Source: CAZGKW01 sp964526295 (lineage in GTDB: Bacteria; Planctomycetota; Phycisphaerae; FEN-1346). Taken from it: a stretch of 41,525 nt of DNA. A program made the position numbers and the translations under genes. This document shows positions 1 to 8,272 of this stretch, piece after piece. The stretch's first letter is position 1. Each line of letters opens with the position of its first letter. The stretch is taken from contig CAZGKW010000039.1 of assembly GCA_964526295.1 (NCBI GenBank), positions 1 through 41,525 on the forward strand. The letters run 5' to 3'. The notes below the pieces were generated by a model, which saw only the letters and a list, made by a program, of their open reading frames with translations, did no database searches and was not told where the DNA came from.

Positions 1-2
1 GG

Positions 3-1211
3 GGGGCGGGGGGCGGGTTCGGCGGGTACCTCCAGTTCATCGCGCGGATCACGGGCGGCAGCTTCCAGCCGTTCCTGTTCGCCCTCGGCATTATGCCGTA
101 CATCAGCGCGTCCATTATCCTCCAGCTTCTGACCCAGGCGATCCCCTCGCTGGAGAAGCTGGCCAAGGAAGGCGAAGCCGGACGCCGGAAGATCAACGAG
201 TATACCCGGTACCTGACGGTGCTCCTGTGCATCGTCCAGGCCAGCATGATCACGACCTCGGGCAACACCCCGGGCCCCGGCGGCTGGCGGGGCATCGAGA
301 GCTCGACGATCTACCTGTTCGTGTGCATCACGGCCATGACGGCCGGGACGATCTTCCTGATGTGGCTCGGCGAGCTGATCGAGGAGTTCGGCATCGGCAA
401 CGGTATCAGCCTGATCATCATGGCGGGGATCGTCGACCGGCTGCCGGCCGTGGCGGTCTGGCTGTGGCAGAACGCCCAACTGGCGTTCCGGAGCTGGGAC
501 CCGAACGCCATCGGCATCGAGAAGATCGTCCTGATCGTCGGCATGTTCGTCGGGGTCATCATTGCGGTGGTGGCCATCACGCAGGCCCAGCGGCGGGTGC
601 CGATCCAGCAGGCCAAGCACACCCGGGGCCGGCGGGTTTACGGGGGTCAGCGCCAGTACCTGCCCCTGCGGGTGAACCAGGCGGGCGTCATTCCCGTGAT
701 CTTCGCCTCGAGCCTGCTGATGCTGCCGATGTACCTGTTCCGCTACGTCGGCGCCGTGTGGCCCAACGCCTTCACCCAGGCCCTGCACGAGGCGTTCAGC
801 TACGGCAACATCCCCCACCTGCTGGCCTACGTGGGGCTGATCTACGTGTTCTGTTACTTCTGGACGGCCATCCAGTTTCAGCCCAAGGAGATGGCCGACA
901 ACCTGAGAAACTACGGGAGCTTCATCCCCGGCCGCCGGCCCGGCGCCAGCACCGCCCGATACCTCGAGCGCGTGATGAACCGCATCACGTACGTCGGGGC
1001 GGGCTTCCTGGCCGCCGTGGCGATCCTTCCCATCGCCGTCAGCAAGCTGACCGGCGTCAACATGATCGTCACGGGGTTCCTGGGCGGCACGGGCCTGTTG
1101 ATCATCGTGAGCGTGGCCCTGGACCTCGTGCAGCGGATCGAGTCGCACCTGATCATGCGGCACTACGAGGGGTTCCTGGCCCAGGGGCGGGTGCGGGGGC
1201 GTCGCGGCTAG
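3..1211 (+). CDS. secY: Protein translocase subunit SecY (5' truncated by window edge)
   Basis: SecY is the channel subunit of the SecYEG translocase in the inner membrane. The open frame runs in from the left edge, so the true start lies outside; the first internal ATG at 93 is not the start, because FALGIMPYISASII, a typical SecY segment, spans it. About 402 residues are present, covering the later part of TM2 onward. Visible signs include the hydrophobic segments of TM3-TM10, the basic cytoplasmic loop around QRRVPIQQAKHTRGRR, and the NLRNYGSFIPGRRPG loop near TM8/9, all family-typical. It precedes adk and map, the usual spc-operon order. Identification is secure; only the N-terminus is missing. 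Confidence 0.97.
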   Translation, partial: GAGGGFGGYLQFIARITGGSFQPFLFALGIMPYISASIILQLLTQAIPSLEKLAKEGEAGRRKINEYTRYLTVLLCIVQASMITTSGNTPGPGGWRGIESSTIYLFVCITAMTAGTIFLMWLGELIEEFGIGNGISLIIMAGIVDRLPAVAVWLWQNAQLAFRSWDPNAIGIEKIVLIVGMFVGVIIAVVAITQAQRRVPIQQAKHTRGRRVYGGQRQYLPLRVNQAGVIPVIFASSLLMLPMYLFRYVGAVWPNAFTQALHEAFSYGNIPHLLAYVGLIYVFCYFWTAIQFQPKEMADNLRNYGSFIPGRRPGASTARYLERVMNRITYVGAGFLAAVAILPIAVSKLTGVNMIVTGFLGGTGLLIIVSVALDLVQRIESHLIMRHYEGFLAQGRVRGRRG

Positions 1212-1290
1212 AGGCCCTCGGGGGCGCGGGGCGAGGCGGCTCGCCGGGCTGCCGGCGACGCACGCGGCGGCCGTGGAAGGGCGGACGAGC

Positions 1291-1947
1291 ATGCGAGTGG
1301 TTCTGATGGGGCCGCCGGGCGCCGGAAAAGGGACCCTGGCCAAGGCCCTGGCCGATGAATATAATGTCCCGCATATTTCCAGCGGCGACATCTTCCGGGC
1401 CGAGATCGGGGCCGGGACCGACCTCGGTCGGAGCATCAAGAAGTACCTGGACGCCGGCGACCTCGTTCCGGACGAGATCACCGTCCGGGCCGTTGTCGGG
1501 CGGCTCGACAGGGCCGACTGCGCCGACGGGTGGATCCTCGACGGGTTTCCCCGTACGCAGGGGCAGGCCCGGGCCCTCGACCAGGCGCTGGACGAACGCG
1601 AGGAGGACCTTGACGCCGTCGTCTACCTCCACGTGTCGGAGGAGACGATCGTCGACCGGATGGCCGGGCGGCGGTCGTGCCCCCGGTGCGGCCGGGTGTA
1701 TCACGTGACGAACCTCCCGCCGAAGGAGGCGGGTCGGTGCGACGATTGCGGCGCCGAGCTGGTCACCCGCGAGGACGACCGGCCCGGAACGGTGCGGGCC
1801 CGGCTGCGGACGTACCAGGAACAGACGGCGCCGCTCGTCGACTACTACGAGAAGCGAGGGCTGTTGCTGCGGATCGACGGCGAAGGGACGCCCGAGGCGG
1901 TCCGGGCCCGGCTCCTTGAGACGATTTCGGCCGAAGGCGCGGGGTGA
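1291..1947 (+). CDS. adk: Adenylate kinase, zinc-lid type
   Basis: Adenylate kinase interconverts ATP + AMP and 2 ADP in the cytosol. The 218-residue product begins MRVVLMGPPGAGKGT, with the P-loop GPPGAGKG near residues 8-15. The AMP-binding segment SSGDIFR and the DGFPRT motif follow. The LID carries CPRC and CDDC pairs, so it is the zinc-binding form. ATG 1291 is chosen because it places the P-loop at the normal distance from the N-terminus and GGAAGG (1275-1280) lies 10 nt upstream; an in-frame ATG at 1273 would add six atypical residues. It sits between secY and map, as in the spc operon of many bacteria. Confidence 0.97.
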   Translation: MRVVLMGPPGAGKGTLAKALADEYNVPHISSGDIFRAEIGAGTDLGRSIKKYLDAGDLVPDEITVRAVVGRLDRADCADGWILDGFPRTQGQARALDQALDEREEDLDAVVYLHVSEETIVDRMAGRRSCPRCGRVYHVTNLPPKEAGRCDDCGAELVTREDDRPGTVRARLRTYQEQTAPLVDYYEKRGLLLRIDGEGTPEAVRARLLETISAEGAG

Positions 1948-1958
1948 CGCGAGCGGCC

Positions 1959-2756
1959 ATGGCGATCCGCCCGAAAAACGCCGAGGCGATCGAAAAGATG
2001 CGGACCGCCGGGCGGACGGTGGCCCTCGTGCTCGAGCGGCTCGGACGGATGTGCCAACCGGGTGCGACGACCGCCGACCTCGACGCCGAGGCCGAGCGGT
2101 TGTTCCGCCAGCGAGGGGCCGTGAGCCTCTTCCGGGGCCAGCCGCACCCCAAGGGCGGCCCGCCGTACCCGGCGGGCATCTGCGTGTCGGTCAACGAGGA
2201 GCTGGTGCACGGCATCCCCGGGCCGCGCCGCATCCGCGAGGGCGACATCGTCTCGGTCGACGCGGGCGTGAAGCAGGACGGGTGGTGCGGCGACGCCGCC
2301 CGGACGTTCGCCGTCGGCCGCGTCAAGCCCCGCGTGGCGAGGCTGCTGGAGGTGACCTGGGAGGCGTTGGAGACGGTCCGGCGGGAGGCCCGGGCGGGCG
2401 TGCTGTGGTCGGCCGTCGCCGGGCGGATCGAGAGCGTCGTCTCGAAGGCGGGGTTCTCGATCGTTACCGATTACGTCGGGCACGGGATCGGTCGAAGCAT
2501 GTGGGAAGAGCCGAAGGTCCCGAATTACGTCAGCCGCGACCTCCTGGCCAACGACTGGATGCTCGTCGAGAACATGACGGTGGCCGTCGAGCCGATGGTG
2601 AACCTCGGCCGCCGGTTTGTCGTCGAACGGGACGACGGGTGGACCGTGGCGACCCGGGACGGGAAGCCGTGTGCTCACTTCGAGGACACGTTCCTTGTCC
2701 ACCGGGACGGGGCGGAGCCCCTGACCCGCGTCGTGCCCGCCACCGAGGGAGGTTAG
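1959..2756 (+). CDS. map: Methionine aminopeptidase, type I
   Basis: This enzyme removes the initiator methionine from nascent proteins. The 265-residue protein begins MAIRPKNAEAIEKMR, aligning with the usual MAI..K...EIEKMR start. All five metal ligands are visible: D101 and D112 (VDAGV...GDAAR), H175 (GHGIG), E211 (VEPMV) and E242 (FEDTF). H84 (VHGIP) is the conserved substrate-side histidine. An alternative GTG at 1944 overlaps the adk stop by four bases (GTGA) and would add five residues; translational coupling makes it possible, but the family alignment favours 1959. It is followed closely by infA, as expected in this locus. Confidence 0.96.
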   Translation: MAIRPKNAEAIEKMRTAGRTVALVLERLGRMCQPGATTADLDAEAERLFRQRGAVSLFRGQPHPKGGPPYPAGICVSVNEELVHGIPGPRRIREGDIVSVDAGVKQDGWCGDAARTFAVGRVKPRVARLLEVTWEALETVRREARAGVLWSAVAGRIESVVSKAGFSIVTDYVGHGIGRSMWEEPKVPNYVSRDLLANDWMLVENMTVAVEPMVNLGRRFVVERDDGWTVATRDGKPCAHFEDTFLVHRDGAEPLTRVVPATEGG

Positions 2757-2766
2757 GCCGAACCCG

Positions 2767-2982
2767 ATGCCGAAAGATGTCATCCGACTGGAGGGCAAGG
2801 TCAGCGAAGCGCTGCCCAACGCCATGTTTCGGGTGGAGCTGGAGAACGGCCACGAAGTGCTGGCCCACGTTTCCGGCCGCATGCGGGTGCACTTCATCCG
2901 CATCCTCCCCGGCGACCAGGTGACCGTCGAGCTGTCGCCCTACGACTTGTCGAAAGGGCGCATCGTCTACCGGACCGGCTGA
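2767..2982 (+). CDS. infA: Translation initiation factor IF-1
   Basis: IF-1 is a 71-residue S1/OB-fold protein that binds the 30S A site during initiation. The sequence shows the classical elements MPKDVIRLEGKV, ALPNAMFRVELENGHEVLAHVSG, MRVHFIRILPGDQVTVELSPYDL and a C-terminal GRIVYR. Length and start match the family. The gene lies 10 nt after map and 37 nt before rpmJ, the standard order in the spc-alpha junction of many bacteria, and is probably transcribed with them. Confidence 0.98.
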   Translation: MPKDVIRLEGKVSEALPNAMFRVELENGHEVLAHVSGRMRVHFIRILPGDQVTVELSPYDLSKGRIVYRTG

Positions 2983-3019
2983 CGGGCCGACCGGGTCCGG
3001 CGATGCGAAACGGACCGAG

Positions 3020-3154
3020 ATGAAAGTACGAACCAGCGTCAAACGAATCTGTGAGAACTGCAAGGTGATCCGCCGGCGCGGCGTGGTGCGGGTGATCTGC
3101 ACCAACCCCCGCCACAAACAACGCCAGCGGGCCAAGCGCAAGCTCAAGAGCTGA
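3020..3154 (+). CDS. rpmJ: 50S ribosomal protein L36 (zinc-ribbon form)
   Basis: A short frame of 44 codons starting MKVRTSVKRICENCKVIRR and ending KRKLKS encodes L36, part of the large ribosomal subunit. C11, C14, C27 and H32 form the CCCH zinc site of the C+ paralogue. It is longer than the usual 37-38 residues by a basic C-terminal extension (QRAKRKLKS). ATG 3020 is the only plausible start. It lies between infA and rpsM with an 11-nt gap to the latter. It is easily missed because of its size. Confidence 0.96.
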   Translation: MKVRTSVKRICENCKVIRRRGVVRVICTNPRHKQRQRAKRKLKS

Positions 3155-3165
3155 GGAGGTCGACC

Positions 3166-3549
3166 ATGCCGCGTATTGCGGGCGTCGACGTGCCGGCCGA
3201 CAAAACCACCTGGTGTGCCCTGACCTACATCCACGGCATCGGGAAGTCGTCGGCCCTGGAGGTGTGCAAGGAGGCCCAGATCGACCCGAACGGTCGGATG
3301 AAAGACCTCTCGGAGGACGAGATCGGCCGCATCGCCGCCGTCATCGACCGGAGCTTCGTGGTGGAGGGGGCCTTGCGGCGGCAGGTGATGCAGAACGTCG
3401 CCCGCCTCCGCGACATCCAATGCTACCGGGGCCAGCGGCACCGGCGGGGGCTGCCCGTCCGCGGACAGCGGACCCGCACCAACGCCCGGACCCGCAAGGG
3501 GCCCCGCAAGACCGTGGCCGGGAAGAAGGGCGTCAAGGACCTGCGATAA
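3166..3549 (+). CDS. rpsM: 30S ribosomal protein S13
   Basis: S13 sits in the head of the small subunit and contacts the P-site tRNA and the subunit bridge. The 127-residue product starts MPRIAGVDVPADK, carries TYIHGIGKSSA and ends with the basic tail RGQRTRTNARTRKGPRKTVAGKK, all family-typical. A strong Shine-Dalgarno GAGGAGGT (3153-3160) precedes ATG 3166. It is followed by about 95 nt with a GC-rich inverted repeat before rpsK. Confidence 0.98.
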   Translation: MPRIAGVDVPADKTTWCALTYIHGIGKSSALEVCKEAQIDPNGRMKDLSEDEIGRIAAVIDRSFVVEGALRRQVMQNVARLRDIQCYRGQRHRRGLPVRGQRTRTNARTRKGPRKTVAGKKGVKDLR

Positions 3550-3645
3550 CCCTCGCTGCCGCCAGACGCAGCGCGGATTCGGCCGTCGCACAGGCGGCGG
3601 TATGTTGCGGCCCCCGGGGCCGTGGAGCGAGGAGCCGGAGTACCC

Positions 3646-4023
3646 ATGGCCAAGAAGAAGAAACGAGCCCGACAGAGCGTGTCGAAGGGCGTCGCCCACG
3701 TCAAGGCGACGTTCAACAACACGATCGTCACCATCACGGACCCGCAGGGAAAGGTCCTGTGCCAAGACTCGGCCGGGACCATCGGGTTCAAGGGCAGCCG
3801 CAAGTCCACGCCCTTCGCCGCCCAGCGTGCGGCCGAGGCGTGTGCCGAGAAAGCGATCAAGATGGGGATGCGCGAGGTCGAGGTCCGCGTCAAGGGCCCG
3901 GGCAGCGGCCGGGAGTCGGCCATCACGGCCCTCCAGGCGGCCGGCCTGAAGGTCACGGCCATCGAGGACGTGACGCCCATCCCCCACAACGGGTGCCGAC
4001 CCAGGAAGCGGCGCCGCGTCTAG
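3646..4023 (+). CDS. rpsK: 30S ribosomal protein S11
   Basis: S11 lies in the platform of the 30S subunit. The 125-residue product begins MAKKKKRARQSVSKGVAHVKA and shows FNNTIVTITD, FKGSRKSTPFAAQ, VKGPGSGRESA and the C-terminal DVTPIPHNGCRPRKRRRV, all diagnostic. ATG 3646 is preferred over an in-frame ATG at 3622 because MAKKKK is the normal N-terminus and a GAGGAG-like element lies just upstream. It is in the alpha operon between rpsM and rpsD. Confidence 0.98.
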   Translation: MAKKKKRARQSVSKGVAHVKATFNNTIVTITDPQGKVLCQDSAGTIGFKGSRKSTPFAAQRAAEACAEKAIKMGMREVEVRVKGPGSGRESAITALQAAGLKVTAIEDVTPIPHNGCRPRKRRRV

Positions 4024-4104
4024 GCGAGCGCCGCCGGACCTCGCCCGGGCGGAAAGCCCTCGCCAGGCCGGAGGACGAACGAAACGAGGAGGCCGGAGAG
4101 CCGT

Positions 4105-4737
4105 ATGGCCAGATACAAGGGACCTGTGTGCCGCCGGTGCCGACGGGCCGGCATGAAGCTCTACCTGAAGGGCGTCCGCTGCGAGACGGCCAAGTGCCCG
4201 ATCGAGAAGCAGTGGCGGAACAAGCCGCCGGGCGTCCACTTCTGGCGCCGTCGGCGGCCCAGTGAGTACGCCCTCCGTCTCCGCGAGAAGCAGAAGCTGC
4301 GGTGGTACTACGGCGTGCTGGAGCGGCAGTTCCGGCGGTACTTCGAAGAGGCCGCCCGGGGCAAGGGTTCGACCGGCGAGCGGCTCCTGGTGCTGATGGA
4401 GCGGCGGCTCGACAACGTGGTCTACCGGCTGGGGTTCGCCCCGAGCCGCCAGGCCGCCCGCCAGCTCCTCTCGCACGGGCACATCCTCGTCAACGGCAAG
4501 ACGACGACGGTCGCCAGCATGAAGCTGAGTCCGGGAGACCGCATCGAGGTCCGCGACCGCAAGGCCAGCCGCGACTTGGTCCAGTCCTGGGTGGCGGAGG
4601 AGGAGGGGCGGGTCGTCCCGCAGTGGCTCGAGGCCGACACGAACCGCCTCCGGGGCGAGGTCAAGGCCCTGCCCGCCCGCGACGACGTTTCGATTCAGCT
4701 CAACGAGCAGTTGATCGTTGAGTTCTGCAGCCGCTAG
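4105..4737 (+). CDS. rpsD: 30S ribosomal protein S4 (zinc-binding form)
   Basis: S4 is a primary 16S rRNA binder that nucleates 30S assembly and in some bacteria represses the alpha operon. The 210-residue protein starts MARYKGPVCRRCRRAG; C9, C12, C26 and C31 form the zinc site of the C+ variant. The S4 RNA-binding domain appears as ERRLDNVVYRLGFA, QAARQLLSHGHILVNGK and SPGDRIEV. A purine-rich GAGGAGGCCGGAG precedes the start. It sits directly upstream of rpoA, whose start lies 25 nt after this stop. Confidence 0.98.
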   Translation: MARYKGPVCRRCRRAGMKLYLKGVRCETAKCPIEKQWRNKPPGVHFWRRRRPSEYALRLREKQKLRWYYGVLERQFRRYFEEAARGKGSTGERLLVLMERRLDNVVYRLGFAPSRQAARQLLSHGHILVNGKTTTVASMKLSPGDRIEVRDRKASRDLVQSWVAEEEGRVVPQWLEADTNRLRGEVKALPARDDVSIQLNEQLIVEFCSR

Positions 4738-4762
4738 CCAGAGCGAGGAGGCGAATACCGTG

Positions 4763-5794
4763 ATGCGGATCCGATGGAAGGGCCTCGAACTGCCGACGCG
4801 CGTAGTACTCGACGCATCCACCCAGACCGACACGTACGGCATGTTCACCACCGAACCGTTCGAACGCGGGTTCGGCGTGACGATCGGCAACAGCCTGCGG
4901 CGGATCCTCCTGTCGAGCCTCGAGGGCGCGGCCGTCACGGGCGTGCGCCTCCAGGGCGTCCTCCACGAGTTCTCCAGCATCGAGGGCGTCGTCGAGGACG
5001 TGACCGACATCATCCTGAACGTCAAGCAGCTCGTCGTCCGCATGGAGGGCGACGAGCCCCGCGCCGTCTCCCTGGAAGCCCACGAGGCCGGGCCGGTCAC
5101 CGCCGCCATGGTCCGGACCGACCCCAACGTCGAGGTCATCAACAAGGACCTGGTCCTGGCCACCCTGGCCGACGACATCGACTTCAAGCTCGAGATGGTC
5201 GTCGCCAAGGGCCGGGGCTATGTGACGGCCGAGGAGAACACACCCCAGGACGTCGACCAGGAAATCGGCTACGTTCCCGTCGACAGCCTCTTCTCGCCCG
5301 TCACGCGGGTCCGTTACCGCACCGAGGACACCCGCGTGGGCCAGCGAATCAACTACGACCGGCTCATCCTGGAGGTCTGGACGAACGGGACCGTCTCGCC
5401 CGAGATGGCCCTGGTCGAGGCCGCCAAGATCATGCGGAAGCACCTGAACCCGTTCGTGGAGTACTTCCAGCCGGGCGAGGAGCTGGGCGTCGCCGCCGCT
5501 CCGGCACCCGAGGAGGTCCCCGGGGCCGAAGAATACGTCTCCGAGCTCGAACGCAAGCTCAGCATGCCCATCGCCGCCCTCGACCTGTCGGTCCGGGCCT
5601 CCAACTGCCTGGAGTCGGAGAACATCATGACCGTCGGCCAGCTCGTCCGTCTCTCCGAGGACGAGCTCCTGTCGGTCCGCTCGTTCGGCAAGACCAGCCT
5701 CCGCGAGGTCAAGCGGAAGCTGGCCGACCTGGGCCTCTCGATCGGGATGGACCTGGAGGGCGTGACGGCGGGCGGCGTCGGAGGGGGTTCCTGA
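4763..5794 (+). CDS. rpoA: DNA-directed RNA polymerase subunit alpha
   Basis: The alpha subunit dimerises to seed RNA polymerase assembly, and its C-terminal domain binds UP elements and activators. The 343-residue product contains the N-terminal dimerisation domain (ERGFGVTIGNSLRRILLSSL, EFSSIEGVVEDVTDI) and the helix-hairpin-helix C-terminal domain (LDLSVRASNCLESENI...SFGKTSLREVKRKL); the R in SVRASNCL corresponds to the DNA-contacting arginine. An acidic linker (APAPEEVPGAEEYVSELE) joins them. ATG 4763 is chosen; GTG 4760 directly before it is equally good, since the Shine-Dalgarno GAGGAG at 4745-4750 is 9 nt from it. The stop overlaps the rplQ start by one base. Confidence 0.98.
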   Translation: MRIRWKGLELPTRVVLDASTQTDTYGMFTTEPFERGFGVTIGNSLRRILLSSLEGAAVTGVRLQGVLHEFSSIEGVVEDVTDIILNVKQLVVRMEGDEPRAVSLEAHEAGPVTAAMVRTDPNVEVINKDLVLATLADDIDFKLEMVVAKGRGYVTAEENTPQDVDQEIGYVPVDSLFSPVTRVRYRTEDTRVGQRINYDRLILEVWTNGTVSPEMALVEAAKIMRKHLNPFVEYFQPGEELGVAAAPAPEEVPGAEEYVSELERKLSMPIAALDLSVRASNCLESENIMTVGQLVRLSEDELLSVRSFGKTSLREVKRKLADLGLSIGMDLEGVTAGGVGGGS

Positions 5795-6165
5795 TGCGCC
5801 ACCAGAAAAGCGGACGCAAACTCAGCCGCAGCCCCAGCCACCGGACGGCCCTGAAGAGGAGCCTCGCCGCCGCCCTCCTCGAGCACGAGTCCATCACCAC
5901 CACCGTGCCCAAGGCCAAGGAGGCCCGACCGTTCGTCGAGCGGCTCATCACCCTGGGCAAGAAGGGGACGCTCGACGCGCGCCGCCGGGTCGCCTCCAGG
6001 CTCCAGGACGAGGCCCTGGCCAAGAAGCTTTTCGACGAGATCGCCCCGCGCTTCGCCGACCGGCCCGGAGGCTACACCCGCATCGTCAAGCTGTCGCGGC
6101 GGCGCCTGGGCGACGCCTCGCAGCTTTGCCTCCTGGAGCTGGTCGAGAAGGCCCCGAAGGAATAA
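5794..6165 (+). CDS. rplQ: 50S ribosomal protein L17
   Basis: L17 is a large-subunit protein near the tunnel exit. The 123-residue product begins MRHQKSGRKLSRSPSHRTAL and shows ESITTTVPKAKEARPFVERLIT and the C-terminal GGYTRIVKLSRRRLGDAS, all characteristic. The start overlaps the rpoA stop (TGATG), implying translational coupling. It is the last gene of the alpha operon, as in most bacteria. Confidence 0.98.
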   Translation: MRHQKSGRKLSRSPSHRTALKRSLAAALLEHESITTTVPKAKEARPFVERLITLGKKGTLDARRRVASRLQDEALAKKLFDEIAPRFADRPGGYTRIVKLSRRRLGDASQLCLLELVEKAPKE

Positions 6166-6238
6166 GCCGCCCGTCTCGGACGGGCCCCCAGGGGCCGGCG
6201 GCCCGCGCGCCCCCCCCGTTGCCGCCAAGGAGCCCCCC

Positions 6239-6655
6239 ATGCCCGACTGCGTCTTTTGCAGGATCGCCGCCGGCGACATCCCGGCGACGAAGGTCTTCGA
6301 GGATGATCGCTGCCTGGCGTTCATGGACATCGGCCCCCTGGCCGACGGGCACACGCTCCTCATCCCGAAGCCGCACTACGAGGTGTTGTGGGACATGCCG
6401 GCCGAGGAGGTCGCGCACCTCGCCGCGAAACTTCCGGCCCTGGGGGCCGCGGTCCGAGACGCCGTCGACGCCCAGGGGGTGAACGTCCTCCAGAACAACG
6501 GTCGCGTCTCCGGCCAGGCCGTCATGCACGTCCACTTCCACGTGATTCCGCGCCGGGAAGGGGACGGCTTGGGCTATCGGTGGCTCGCCAAGGAATCGGA
6601 CCCGGACGTGCTGGCCCGCCAGGCCGAGGCGATCCGCAAGGGTCTCGGGGGGTGA
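6239..6655 (+). CDS. HIT-family purine nucleoside phosphoramidase (HINT-like)
   Basis: HIT proteins hydrolyse nucleoside phosphoramidates or adenylated conjugates. The 138-residue product begins MPDCVFCRIAAGDIP and contains the catalytic histidine triad HVHFHVIPR, with H97, H99 and H101. C4, C7, H46 and H97 match the zinc site of bacterial HINT-like members. The NVLQNNG segment upstream of the triad is also typical. AAGGAG at 6227-6232 precedes ATG 6239. It follows rplQ by 73 nt on the same strand and may be read through from the alpha operon, but its substrate cannot be inferred. It converges with the minus-strand LolA-like gene. Confidence 0.93.
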   Translation: MPDCVFCRIAAGDIPATKVFEDDRCLAFMDIGPLADGHTLLIPKPHYEVLWDMPAEEVAHLAAKLPALGAAVRDAVDAQGVNVLQNNGRVSGQAVMHVHFHVIPRREGDGLGYRWLAKESDPDVLARQAEAIRKGLGG

Positions 6656-6674
6656 AGCGGCTGATCGGGCCGGT

Positions 6675-7511
6675 CTACGGGGTCTCTGTCGGCACACCGG
6701 CCTCGGCCGGCTCGCGCCGGTGACGAATCACCTCCCACCCGCCAGGCACCTTCGGCCGCTCGAACGTCCGCGGCGGGACCTTCGCGTTCGTCCGGATGTC
6801 GTGGAACGCGATGGTCGTGATGTTCTCGCTGGTGTCCCACAAGCGGGCCTGGACGGGAAGGTACGTCTCCGGATCGAACCACAGCGTGATTCGCGTGTAG
6901 GTCTCTACAAGCTGTGTGCCCTTCTTCGGCGCGAGCACGAGGGCCGGCCGCTCCTTGCCGTCGGTGCCCTTCACGGCCGGGCCCAGCTTCACGTCGAAGT
7001 GCTTCAGCACCGCCTCCTTCTTCTGGCCGAACGGCATGGGGAAGGGCGTCTTGCCGAGCTCGAACGATTCGACGGGCGGCTCGTCGGCCCGCCGGACCTC
7101 CCACTCGTGCATCTGCTCCACGGCGTCCTGCCGGTGGTAGAGCGTTCGGCCGTCGAAGATGAACGCCTCCTTTTCGCGTCCGGTGAACTCGAACCGGAGG
7201 CGGTTCGGCGCCTCGAAGGCCAGCACCCCCTCGCGGCGCTTGATGTCCTCGAACAGCGTCTGGTTCAGCTCGTAGTCGAAACGGGCATGGACGGTCTTGA
7301 GGTCCCGTCCGGCCGCGTCGACCTTGTCGAGGAGCGCCGCGCAGGCCGCGCCCAGCGTCGCCCGCGGCGGCTGCACGGGCGGCGATTCGGTCCGCGGCGC
7401 GGACGCGGCGGGGCCCTCCTGTTCGGGGGGCGCCGCGCATCGTTCCGCGGCCGGATTCGGGCTCCCGGTCGCCACCATGCTTGCCGCCAGGACGATGCAC
7501 CACGCGGTCAT
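6675..7511 (-). CDS. LolA-like outer-membrane lipoprotein carrier-type periplasmic protein
   Basis: A 278-residue exported protein with a hydrophobic start (WCIVLAASMVATG) followed by a low-complexity Pro/Ala linker and an unclosed beta-barrel-like region reminiscent of LolA: VHARFDYELNQTLFEDIKRREGVLAFEAPNRLRFEF, FIFDGRTLYHR, and ITLWFDPETYLPVQ...ITTIAFHDIRTNAKVPPRTF, which resembles the family's C-terminal strand pattern. LolA shuttles lipoproteins from LolCDE to the outer membrane; related proteins carry other lipids. It overlaps the upstream VTT gene by four bases (ATGA) and is the last of a four-gene operon with an FtsX-type permease and an ATPase, which fits a lipid-carrier role. Assignment rests on fold-level resemblance, so the cargo is unknown. 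Confidence 0.72.
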   Translation of the reverse strand: MTAWCIVLAASMVATGSPNPAAERCAAPPEQEGPAASAPRTESPPVQPPRATLGAACAALLDKVDAAGRDLKTVHARFDYELNQTLFEDIKRREGVLAFEAPNRLRFEFTGREKEAFIFDGRTLYHRQDAVEQMHEWEVRRADEPPVESFELGKTPFPMPFGQKKEAVLKHFDVKLGPAVKGTDGKERPALVLAPKKGTQLVETYTRITLWFDPETYLPVQARLWDTSENITTIAFHDIRTNAKVPPRTFERPKVPGGWEVIRHRREPAEAGVPTETP

Positions 7512-8272
7512 AGCTCCGCCTCACTCTCCATTGCTTCGGCTCGACGTGTGTCCCGCAGCGCTCGGACCCGCCGGCCGAGGGCCGGGAGCCCCCGCGCCAG
7601 GCCCAGCACCGCCGCCGCGCCCCCGATCCCGACGATCCACGACCAACCCAGGCTGAACCGGTTCGCCAGGTACGCCAGCAGCAGGTACCGCGGCCACCGC
7701 CCCACCACCGACCCGACGGCGAAACGCCACCGGCTGTAGCCCTCGCTGATGGCGAGCAGCCGCACGAAATCGACCGGGATCGGCAGGAATGAGGCCGCCG
7801 CCAGTGTCGCCAGCGGCGCCCGCGCGAACCACCGGGCCAGGCGGCCGTAGAGCCGCGTCATCCGAATCCGCTGCACCGGCCGGAACCGGTACAGGCAGGT
7901 CACGAGGTAGTAGTCGTGCATGTTTGCGACGCCGGTGCCGACGGCCCCGATGGTGGCCGCCGTCGCAGGCGCCAGGCCCAGGCCCGCCGCCGGCGAGGCC
8001 GCCCACAGCACGATCCATGCCGTCGGGAGCGGCAGGAACGTGCAGGCCACGCTCATGTACGCGAAGTAGGCCGCGATCCCCGCCGCCAGGCTGGCATCCC
8101 GGTAGGCGTACCCCACGCCGCCGAGGATCCCCAGCATCATGCCCACCGGAACGAACCAGTCGCGGAGGCGCAGGGGCTCGCCCCGGTGGAGGCAAAGCCC
8201 CGTCTCGGCAGCTCCGGCCTCGCCGGCCGTCTCGGCCCGCTCAGCCGTCTCGAGTTGCGACGATTCGGCCAT
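7508..8272 (-). CDS. VTT (DedA/SNARE-associated-like) domain membrane protein
   Basis: A 254-residue integral membrane protein. After a cytoplasmic-looking N-terminus rich in Glu/Thr (to about residue 37) it has several hydrophobic segments: FVPVGMMLGILGGVGYAY, GIAAYFAYMSVACTFLPLP, APATAATIGAVGTGVANM, APLATLAAASFLPIPVDFVR and WSWIVGIGGAAAVLGLA. FLPIPVDFVRLLAISEGYSRWRF resembles the re-entrant-loop motif of the VTT/DedA superfamily, whose members act in lipid scrambling or undecaprenyl-phosphate recycling. ATG 8272 is inferred; the longer open frame upstream is antisense-like sequence inside the ATPase gene. It overlaps the ATPase end by 32 nt and the LolA-like start by 4 nt, so all three are likely co-translated. 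Confidence 0.78.
   Translation of the reverse strand: MAESSQLETAERAETAGEAGAAETGLCLHRGEPLRLRDWFVPVGMMLGILGGVGYAYRDASLAAGIAAYFAYMSVACTFLPLPTAWIVLWAASPAAGLGLAPATAATIGAVGTGVANMHDYYLVTCLYRFRPVQRIRMTRLYGRLARWFARAPLATLAAASFLPIPVDFVRLLAISEGYSRWRFAVGSVVGRWPRYLLLAYLANRFSLGWSWIVGIGGAAAVLGLARGLPALGRRVRALRDTRRAEAMESEAEL

Noticed and set aside
1..20. G-rich run at the left edge
   Set aside because: It encodes the Gly-rich segment of SecY and is at the window boundary.
2530..5208. Very long minus-strand open frame opposite the ribosomal protein genes
   Set aside because: It lies antisense to infA, rpsM, rpsK, rpsD and rpoA, has no recognisable domains, and arises from high GC third positions.
6656..6700. 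GGCCGGT...ACCGGCC repeat between the HIT and LolA-like genes
   Set aside because: The loop is over 20 nt and extends into the LolA-like coding sequence, with no T-run.
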